From Steromphala cineraria (lineage: Eukaryota > Mollusca > Gastropoda > Trochida > Trochidae): DNA of 64,000 nt. The notes beneath the pieces were generated by a model. It searched no databases. It saw only the letters and a list, made by a program, of their open reading frames with translations, and was not told where the DNA came from. The stretch lies in contig OU744735.1 in NCBI GenBank assembly GCA_916613615.1, forward strand, positions 44,854,468-44,918,467, in the 5' to 3' direction. The position numbers and the translations under genes were made by a program. Shown piece by piece: positions 55,304 through 64,000 of the stretch. Each line of letters starts with the position of its first letter. Positions within the stretch are counted from its first letter, which is position 1.

Positions 55304-56156
55304 ATGACCCTCGATGCCGAGGAGAGCCAAGTGTCTTCCCCATCTGTGACGGTGGTGACCTTTGTTCCGGGCATGGACTGTCCCGCATGCCCGACAAAAA
55401 AGATGTTCACCAACATACAAGCATTTGACAGACATTGGACCACCGCGCATTTGAGGAAGACCATCACGTTCTACTGCCCTGTGGATCGCTGCCAGTCCTT
55501 CTTCACCAGGTTTGGGGACCTCACCCGCCACTACTCGGACAGCCATGCTGGGAAAAAAGTTTACCCCAGCAACCCGATGGTGGTGTGCCGGAGAGCCCGG
55601 AAGAGGTTCGCCGACAACCAGGGTTTCGTTGACCCTGGTTCCCTGGTTTTCAGGATGAGGAAAGAGCGGCAGCGATTCCATGGCAATCGTCCTGCATTAG
55701 CAGCGAAAGAGAACCAGGCTCAGCCTGAGAAAGATGACCAGGCCCAGCCTGAGGTATACTACCAGGCCCAGCCCGAGATATGTTGCCAGGCCCAGCCTGA
55801 GGGAGGAAACCAGGCCCAGCCTGAGGAAGTTAACCAGGCCTCGCCGCAGGGAGGAAAACAGGCCCAGCGTGAGGGAGGCAACCAGGCTGGGAGCTGGCCT
55901 ATGACCGGCAGACTCTGGAGGTCCAGGCCCTCAAGATGGAGGTGGAACAGCTGACCCGCAGTCTCGCCCAGACCACTCCATCTTGGCCGACATCCCGCTG
56001 TCAAGACCAGCTCTCGATGGTTTCATTACTGCGGGCAGGGAGGCCATGTGTGTCCTTCACCAGGCGGAGGACAGGCGATTCCGAGAGCAGCTCACCCTCA
56101 GGAGGCAAGCAGACGCCTACATCCATGCTCTGCAAGCCCAAGACAAGCCTATGTGA
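55304..56156 (+). pseudogene. Gypsy accessory ORF with two C2H2-type fingers
   Basis: ATG 55304 is the likely start. Finger 1: CPACPTKKMF ending HWTTAH; finger 2: CPVDRCQSFFTRFGDLTRHY ending SDSH. A basic stretch and about eight repeats of the unit NQAQPEGG follow (about 55717-55890). The open frame ends at 55954, but the sequence past about 55875 makes better sense in other frames: an Leu/Glu-rich helical segment (YDRQTLEVQALKMEVEQL), then EDRRFREQLTLRRQADAYIH ending in TGA at 56156. This indicates at least two frameshifts. The position matches env or accessory genes of other gypsy elements, but no envelope features (signal peptide, membrane anchor) are present. Function is unknown; nucleic-acid binding is inferred from the fingers. 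Confidence 0.65.
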
Positions 56157-56548
56157 AGTTGTGAACTGTTCTCTGAACTCATGTGTATTTGTATTATTGT
56201 GAATTTTATGAATATCTCTGGACATTCTATGGATTGTGTAAGTATTATGATGTTGTGTATATGTGTGATTCTATCTGGACATTCTATGGATTATGTAAGT
56301 ATATTCATGTAGTGTTATATTCATGTTACCATGTATACCATGTATATGTGACTAATATCCTTTTCATGCAATTTCATGTAATATTGTTCTCAATGCCAGT
56401 TATTGAGGTCACTGCACTATAAATACTTTCTATCATCTAATGTTCATTACACATCCATGTTTTCATAATATGTATATTTTTATCAACGTGGTTTTGACTT
56501 AAATGATTAGGTTAAGTCGGGACGATTTATTTTTAAAAGGGGGGATAT
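56157..56548 (+). other. Gypsy 3-prime untranslated region and purine tract
   Basis: Contains two copies of TCTGGACATTCTATGGATT (about 56216 and 56274) and ends with AAAAGGGGGGATAT immediately before the LTR. Confidence 0.65.
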
Positions 56549-57468
56549 TGTAATATACAGGCATAATTGTAATATTCACGTTTCTATATCTTCAAAATTC
56601 ACGTTGATAGCTTTTTCCACTGTCGGTAATCAGACATTCTGATTCATATCATTCTGTCATATTTTCTATGTGGCAACACGTAATTATATTGTAATCATAT
56701 TCCTAAACTAATCAACGTTTGTTTACACTTAAATACATTGTCATTTACCTCATTAATACATGTATTTAATGTCTTTTAATCGGAGCCAGTCTTCACGGCA
56801 ACGTTTGTCCATGCGGGCCGCCATCTTTGTTGTGACGTCACTGTTTCATGTGTAAACATTTCGTAGGCAAATACATTATATTTTTTGTAAATCGAATATT
56901 ACTAACAGTAAATTACATTTCCTTGATTGAATTTTTGTCCTTGGACGTAGTATAATTTATAATAATATATTAATAATATATCTGTAAATATTGTAAACAA
57001 ATTACGTCACAACCTTTGTTTTTACTATGACGTCAGTGATTGACAGTTGAGAGTAAATATAACGAAGTTTTTGCATGGAGATCGGACGTTCTTCATTTTT
57101 GCTGATCTTTAACTGCCGGTTTTTTTACCGAGATTAATATTGCAAAAAAATTATTGGGATTGAATATGTAAGTAATTCCAGTTGTGTCCTGAATATTATC
57201 TATTCAGAGAAGCGTTCTTAAAATCTCTTATTCTGACCATTGATTGATAATTTCATGTAATGACTATGTGATGTAAGATTTTTGCTCTCATTGATTGATA
57301 AATGTTAATGTAATAAATTCTGATTTATTGGTTCATCAACTTGTTGTCAAATTATTTGCTAGATAATAAACTGTAATTTAAAGGGTAAAAGTGAGAGATC
57401 CAATTACTCCATAACATGCTATCTCTTAAGTAAATTATTAGCTCCTTTTACCCCCTTAGACCGTTACA
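56549..57468 (+). repeat. Gypsy 3-prime LTR
   Basis: 920 bases beginning TGTAATATACAGG and ending GACCGTTACA, with TGTAA/TTACA inverted ends. CRE-type sites at 56833-56840, 57002-57009 and 57028-57035 correspond in order to those in the 5-prime LTR, although the sequence between them is strongly diverged. Confidence 0.85.
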
Positions 57469-58074
57469 ATATATATATATTGCTTTGTTACAACTGTAAA
57501 GTTCTTCTAAACCATAGGGTCAAATTGACCTCTTTTATCCGATGTCCACCAATAAACTTTTATAATTTTAAGAAGTTCAACGTTTGAATATTTGGTCCTG
57601 ATTTTAACCCCTTTAGAAATAAAGCCAATGGTTCTGTAGCTCACAAGATTTCATAATGTTGAATGTTAAAGTCTTAAATCCATTTAACTCTTACAGACTA
57701 CCTGTGTCCATACTTGATCGAGGAGTTCACTACTTAATCTACAAAGTTTACTATCCCTGGAACAAAATGTTATTCTGAAGATTTCCTATGCCATATACTC
57801 TGGTTCTGGTAAATCACCCTAAAACTTTACCTCTAAAACACAGGTACCGTTATCATATTGGTTGAATACATTTACAAAAAAAAACATAACGTAAGTAAAG
57901 TAAAACGTTGGTACTAATTACATGCAAATCAAACCTTTTTACTTTCATACCTAGGATGACAAAGACAGTCAATATTCAAAAAGAATGTGTCGGATATTGT
58001 TGTTTAAAACTTTATATTAGTGAAAATGTTAAAGAGATCAGGCAGAGTAATGATCATAGAAAGCTTAAAGTCAC

Positions 58075-58345
58075 CTAGCAGTTACCTCCCTTTTCTCACC
58101 AACGAACACAAACGTGATTTTAACACAATTATTGTACAGCATTCAAATTTTTAATAATGGAAACTATTTCTCATAACAGCAGGAGTTTTTATAAGTTTTA
58201 TATGAAACAATGAAACGAATGTTGTTCACACAATGCATAGCAACAAGCACGTCATGTGACCCAAGGGGAATTCCCCTACAAGGAAATAAACTGAAACCGA
58301 AATCAGGATATTTGATAGGACCATTTAACTCGATATTCAAGGTAC
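58075..58345 (+). promoter_or_regulatory. Promoter module 1, copy B, donor intact
   Basis: AGTTACCTCCCTT near 58080, TCATGTGA (58252-58259), GGGGAATTCCCC (58265-58276), GAAACCGAAA (58293-58302), then TTCAAG followed by GTACTG (donor 58342). The donor lost in copy A is present here. Confidence 0.6.
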
Positions 58346-60782
58346 TGTAGACCCTTTTTGTTTGTACAAATATTTAAGAACATTAATATCGTTCTTGACG
58401 TGTACATGTTACAGTCAATATGTCAAATCAGTCATTTAGTCAAATGCCTAAATGACTAAGACATTTTATCAAATGACTACGACGGTCAGTCATTTGATAA
58501 AATGACTAATTTTCTTAGGCATTTAGCTAAATGACTGAAATTATACCCTGTGTTTTTGACAATGTGACTGTTACTGTTCAGGCAATATGTCAAAATACTT
58601 AAAAAGTGTCACGTAAGTGTTGTAAGTCAGTAAGCGTCCTGTAAGTGTGCTATCATTTTACACTATGCACGGCTCGACCTGACGATCTATTGTATATCTC
58701 TATACCGAGATAAGCTTGATATTCTACACAAAGAGATTTGTGTTGCAGAAGATAATACGTGCTAGTCTTAACAAATATTTGACCAATGAATTTTTATAAC
58801 GTATATGAATACAAATGTATTATCTCCGATTTTATTGTTATCTTGGGTTTTTGTATATGTCAAGGTATAAATACTACATATTTATCTACATCTGTTGGCT
58901 ATAGTCTCAATTTTATGAACGTATTCAATTGATATTTAATGCCGGTGACATAAATACCTTGTATTTATCCTGACACAGAAATATAATTGTAAGTGTTTTG
59001 CCTTCTGTTTATTATTAACGATTCCTGCAGATTTACCTTACAGGTTACATACAAATACAAATAACAGATAAATTATCTTATTTAGGAAATGTAAAGTAAT
59101 ATGAAAAATGTTACATATGTTGTTGGTTGTGTTTCAATATGAAAACTTACTAATCAATTGTATTATTCTATAAAACTTCACTTCAACTACCTTTAATTAT
59201 TACATCATTATGTTATTTGAAGGGTATTTCCGTATAAATTGATAACATTTGTTTATATATAAAAGCCTTCTTATAGGGGTGAATAAATACAAGACTGGTA
59301 ACTAACAGTTTACGAGGGTTTATCTTCTGTGTGTCAGTGAGACAGAAGAACTAGAACTAATGTGTTTGTTCTTATCTGTTACTCTGTAACACACGATACA
59401 ATACAAAAATTTAGCTCTATAGCTCATCAGGCTTCATATTCAATTTTGCTTTATATAATATGTAACTCTGCTATTCATTATTCAATCAATAACAAGTTAT
59501 CAATTTCATATAAACAGGCAAATAAAATATGGCATTATTAAAACACATTTATTACTAACAAGTATTTTTTTATAAATGTAAAATGCGCTTATATCTGCAT
59601 TAATAAATAAGTGAAATGTCAATAAAGAAAGCTAGGTATTAATGATCATTATGTACGAGTAAGAGAGTGTGAAAGTGAACTTTCAAAGGGAAATGATAAA
59701 AAGCTTTACGAATTAATACATTATGAAGATATATACCAACACATCTGAAATTACAAACAAACATTCATAAGTAATCTGGGTTCATCTTTACTTGATAGGA
59801 GCGTCTAATGACCTCACTAAAATTTGAAAATGGTTGAATACTTTTTTCAAAGAGAGTATATGCATGATGAATACAATAAGTGATATTCTCTATAAGCCTA
59901 AAAGTATCATTGTGAGGTGAGCCAATTCCTACAAAGCCTTACAAATTCCAAATACATTTATGACAAGATTGATCTCAACAGCCTTACCTGGTAAACATAT
60001 CAACAGCCTGCACAATAAGCATCTTTATACATGTATATCTAAAATGGTAGATGTATATGTACAGTTTAAGTCTCTTACCCCATTATCAAATGACAATGAG
60101 GTCATTAGTCACCCATAACACAATAAGTATCTTTATAAATGTGTAACTATATATCTATGCAACAATCGTTTTGTGACATCTGTCTTCTATATAGTCACCC
60201 ATAACACAATAAGTATCTTTATAAATGTGTGTCTATATATCTATGTAACAATCGTTTTGCGACATCTGTCTTCTATATTCAAATCATTTGGTTCAGTAGA
60301 ACACAGATATACATGTCAATCTTACACATAACAGTCACCAAACTTGCTTTTTTAATATGTTCTTCTAAATCAGTTTTTATCATTTATCATATATAATCAT
60401 TTATGCTAGGTGTGAATGCTTTTATAATAACCATCTAAATGTAATGAAAACATTTCAAATGAACTGTTAAGCATCATGTGATCAAAGTAAACAAAATTTA
60501 TATTTTTGCTCAATACCTTATAAGGGAATTACCTGTTTCGGTCTCACACTGCATGAAAATGACTTATTTCATTATGTAATTAAATTAATGCAAGTTAATG
60601 AAGAATAATGAACAATGACGATATTAAGCAAAACATATCAGTTTATTTAACAATGACTTCACACTTAATCAAAATGGTAGATATTTATGTACAGTTTTAA
60701 GTATCTTAAACTATTATCAAATGTTACATTACTTAACCTGGTGACATATGTTTAGCTATGGAAAACTGCTTGTTGACTCCCA

Positions 60783-60945
60783 ATTACCTCCCTTGATTGA
60801 TAAAGGACATCAGCACTATTCTTTTCCAAAGACACGATTGGTTTATTTCGATCATGTGATCAATAAGGGGAATTCCCAACTGGGAAATATTTTCACAGCC
60901 AGGGCAGTGGCGATCTTCTACAACATCTTGTAACAGTTCAGGTAC
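60783..60945 (+). promoter_or_regulatory. Promoter module 2, copy B
   Basis: AATTACCTCCCTT near 60782, TCATGTGA (60852-60859), GGGGAATTCCC (60867-60877), GTTCAG followed by GTACG (donor 60942). All motifs and spacing are as in module 2. Confidence 0.6.
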
Positions 60946-61788
60946 GGTTATATTCAAGCATCTGATTAGGTATCTTACATGTATAGCCTACAATATGAGG
61001 GTTTAACTTTACAATCAACATTGTTTGTATTTGAATAATATAAAATGGGCGTAATATGAGATACCATTCAGTGTTCACTCACCCTGAAATGTACGTTTAA
61101 GCAGGGATGTTATAATGGATATATTATACTTCCCTGGTTTAACATGTTTAAGCTGTTTTGTTGTAAATCTTCGTCTCAATGTTAGACATCCAGCACTGTT
61201 CATTCTTCTAGTTAGCCACTTAACGGCTCCAAAACTCAGGTTTCTGGGACCCATGCAGAAATTTAAAATTCGGGCCGTTGATAGGTTATCTTCTAGTAAT
61301 CCCTGTTGTCAATTTCTGACTCTTGAATCATTTTTCCTGTTAATCTTGTACGTTTTAACCAATCACTGTTCTTTAACTATTATACATTAATGTTTATTAT
61401 TTATGAATTATTCTGTTTCTGTAGTATATTAAATCGAGGTCACGAAAGCACGACTCCTATTAATGGCTCCACGTTATCACCGTTCTTTGTAACAACATGA
61501 TACTTCATTATCTTCGATTGAAACTAACATTAGTAATTTAGATTTTAAAAAAATCTAACGTTTTATCTATCCTGGTTATATCAGCTTGTTAAGCCTGTTA
61601 GAAAACTTTCAGTTACCTCCCTTCTCTGACGATCCAATATCAATATGATTAGTTACAGCAGAATGATTGGTTGATATTGATCATGTGACCCAATAGGAAT
61701 GAAGAGACAAAGAGGTTAGAGAAATATAGAATGTTTCACATATATCGTTGTGTTTATATCAAACATCATGTTCCAGGGTTACTTATCA

Positions 61789-62668
61789 TACACCCCTTGG
61801 GCGGTTATATCCCTTCTTTTTTTGTATTGGTTTTAACTCATAACTACCTTCTTATAGGTGTTTACCCCTTACACCCCTTGGGAAGTTATTGCCTTTATTT
61901 TAGTTGAATGTTATATGCCGTGAGCTCCATCCTCGTAGGTTGGTTATCTCATAACCACCTTGGTCGGTTATAAGATTGTAAACAATTGCAAACAATTGGA
62001 CTTGTAAAATTTGGATTTTTAATCAAACAAGAAAGTCAAGATTTATGAACAACGAAAGTGGGATTCGAACCAGGGACCTCTATGTTGTCAAGCAGCGCTC
62101 GTACCTGTTGAGCTACCGTGGATCCATGCCAGTTGGTGTAAATGTATGTGTGTCATGTTTGTTTTTTTATTTTCCCCTATGAATATATATTAATATTGCA
62201 ATAAAATAGTTTTTAATGTAAGGAATCAAGTTTTTAGTTCTAAAACCCTAAGCAGGGGGTATTGTAAGTAGTCTAAAATAGTATTCTTATGACGACATAT
62301 CAAACCCGCAAAATGGAGCACTAAAACGTTATTCAATTATTTGTATGTAAACCAATTTAGTTGAAACACCGTAATAAAATAGTTTTTATTGTAAGAAATC
62401 AAGCGTTTATTTCTAAAACGCTAATATGGGGGTCATTAAGTATTTTTTCTTATCAAGAAATGATAAACCCGCGAATGATATCAGTAAAACGTTTTTAAAT
62501 TATTTTTTTATAAACAAATTAAGTTGAAACTATTGCAGGAATCCTCCGCGGGAGTGTAAGTCAAATAATGACCCGTTTGCCTCGGGTTATGGAAATAACC
62601 TCTGCATGGGCTACGCCCTCGCGAGGTTATTTTCCATAACCCCTCGGTACCGGGTCATTATTTACTAC
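61789..62668. mobile_element. 880-bp insertion specific to copy B, with terminal hairpin
   Basis: Absent from copy A at 6693-6697, so its extent is known within a few bases. It contains CACCCCTTGGG repeats, a tRNA-like segment and a palindrome at about 62548-62660 (AATAATGACCCG... with stems TTATGGAAATAACCTC / GAGGTTATTTTCCATAA). No ORF is recognised. Confidence 0.75.
62052..62124 (-). repeat. tRNA-like sequence (pseudo-tRNA or SINE head)
   Basis: On the minus strand TAGCTCAACAGGT (A box) and GGTTCGAATCC (B box) are in tRNA spacing. The acceptor strands GGATCCA and ACTTTCG do not pair, so it is not called a functional tRNA gene. Confidence 0.45.
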
Positions 62669-64000
62669 TTAATCTATGTATTCAACAAAGCTTCACAATA
62701 ACTCATTTTGTTGTTGCAACAGTATGATATAATGTTAAAAACTTCATCGGTGAAATATTGTACATACATAAGAAAACAATAGATAATAATCAATTTGAAC
62801 ATGTTCAGTTATCTGATGTTTCTTTTTACACAGGAAGATAACAAATAGTTTTATAGTCACTATAAATGACACTTGAAGAAAACATTTTGTCAAGACGTCT
62901 CCCTAACCTGTTACACCCTACCACCCTTCACCATGAATAACTTTATTATAATGCCACCTCATGAAATATAAACAACATGTATATCTATATTTAAATTAAT
63001 TCATATGCCTTTAGTAATTTATTCAATACAATATCTGATATCAACTCACCTCAGTTTAACATTCATTAAAGATTCAAACAAGATTGCGTCAATCACCAAT
63101 ATCACATTTACAAAGTTTGAGTTATGGAGGGTTTACAGATTTGATAATTCACACACTCAAAATAGAAACAAATAGTTTAATAGTCACCATAAAATTTAAT
63201 GACACTTGAAAAAAACATTTTGTCAAAACGTCTCCCTATACTGTTACAACCTGGCGCTCTTCACCATGCATAATTTTATTATGATGCCACCACATGAAAT
63301 ATGGACAACATGTTTATCTATATTCAAATTAATTCATATGTCTTTAGTTATTTATTCAATACGATATTTGATATCAACTCACCTCAGTTTAACATTCATT
63401 AAAGAAGTATTTATACACATATACAAATATTTGAGAGTAATGAAATAATGATTTAGCTACTTGTTTACATTAATGATTTAAACAAGATTGCGTCAATCCC
63501 AATATCACATTTACAAAGTTTGAATTATGGAGGGTTTACAGATTTGATAATTCACACACTCTATCTAAAGCAAGTATATAAATTACTTACTTCAGCCACC
63601 CCTTCCTACTGAATCAAATCATTTTATAGCATCTATCCTTTACATACACAAGGGTAGTCTAGATGATGTCCATCTTCTACCTAACGACCAGCTATTATCG
63701 AAAGCTTGCTATTCAAACACACCCACCCTAGACAGGCAAGCTTTATCATAACATCGATATTTCTACTGAATCAAATCATCTAACAGTATCTATCTTGAAC
63801 ATATGTAACAGAAGTGATTTTGAGATCACATTCACCGGGATTCGAGCCTGTTGAGAGGCAGACACGGTACTCTACCTATTCGGCTAAAGACATATCCGTC
63901 TAGCCAAGGCCAGCAGGAATGTTTATATCTCACCCTGCCACTACACAAACGGTAGTCTAGACGATGTCAATACTAGCTGACGATCAGCTATTATCGGAAG

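Larger units (their letters stand above)
35764..57468 (+). mobile_element. Ty3/gypsy retrotransposon, decayed, host of nested insertions
   Basis: Order: truncated 5-prime LTR, PBS, gag, protease, RT, RNase H, integrase, accessory zinc-finger ORF, purine tract (56536-56545) and 3-prime LTR (56549-57468). Gag is split by the BEL element and protease by a 435-bp MITE. Own length without insertions is about 8.6 kb. Several stops and frameshifts exist in gag, protease-RT and RNase H. Confidence 0.85.
57469..64000. repeat. Segmental duplication, copy B (continues past the window)
   Basis: Collinear with 2413-7940. Differences include an 880-bp insertion (61789-62668), an extra tandem duplication of about 330 bases (about 62840-63170 repeated at 63170-63560) and small indels. 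It starts exactly at the end of the gypsy LTR in a TA-rich tract. Confidence 0.85.

Noticed and set aside
62052..62124. Functional tRNA gene
   Set aside because: A and B boxes are good but the acceptor stem does not pair and the sequence is part of a mobile insertion.

Overview
The window is AT-rich, intron-containing eukaryotic DNA with no bacterial features. It looks like a mollusc, most likely a bivalve. Evidence: the recurring motif TTATCTCCCTT, a dispersed repeat with GTCCGTCCGTCC and CTTCTCCAGAA blocks, tRNA-derived repeats, many foldback elements, and a mix of Penelope, Ngaro, BEL/Pao, Ty3 and Tc/mariner-type elements. Species assignment is inference; no database was searched.

Left third (1-23 kb): one host gene can be supported. 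Five exons (14260-14638, 16756-16854, 17363-17459, 19202-19340, 21277-21309) join in phase to a predicted 248-residue protein. It has an N-terminal Asn/Gly/Gln-rich motif resembling RHIM/HET-s amyloid signalling motifs and a C-terminal LRAT-type (NlpC/P60) fold in which the Cys is kept but both His positions are replaced. Upstream, 3.0-11.6 kb holds a series of similar promoter-plus-first-exon modules: TTAYCTCCCTT, ATTGG, TCAYGTGA, then at nearly fixed spacing a palindromic kappaB site, in two modules an ISRE-like GAAANNGAAA, and a splice donor 64-70 bases after the kappaB site. This gene shows heavy internal tandem duplication: a doubled start exon, a 13-copy 107-bp repeat over a splice donor, a duplicated exon-2 tail, and 3.3 copies of the Cys-coding exon segment.

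Middle (23-35.8 kb): a dispersed repeat region interrupted by a Penelope-like element (26.73-30.98 kb, with an inverted 3-prime fragment and two hammerhead ribozyme candidates) and an Ngaro-type tyrosine-recombinase retrotransposon (31049-35612, split direct repeats A1-B1-A2-B2). A paralogous uninterrupted site near 24.0-24.1 kb shows the pre-insertion sequence for both.

Right (35.8-57.5 kb): a nested stack. A decayed Ty3/gypsy element carries a BEL/Pao element (37743-50439) in gag. The BEL pol gene is interrupted by a 5.9-kb Tc/mariner-type transposon (41286-47208). That transposase gene is interrupted by a 3.5-kb transposon (43141-46678), which contains two tandem MITEs. Target duplications support three of the levels clearly: CTCAG, TA and AAAAC. 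Gypsy also carries a 435-bp MITE in its protease region and an accessory zinc-finger ORF downstream of integrase.

Right end (57469-64000) is a close copy of 2413-about 7940, including its promoter modules, in the same orientation about 55 kb away. It is either a recent segmental duplication of the upstream part of the RHIM/LRAT locus or two haplotypes placed in one assembly.
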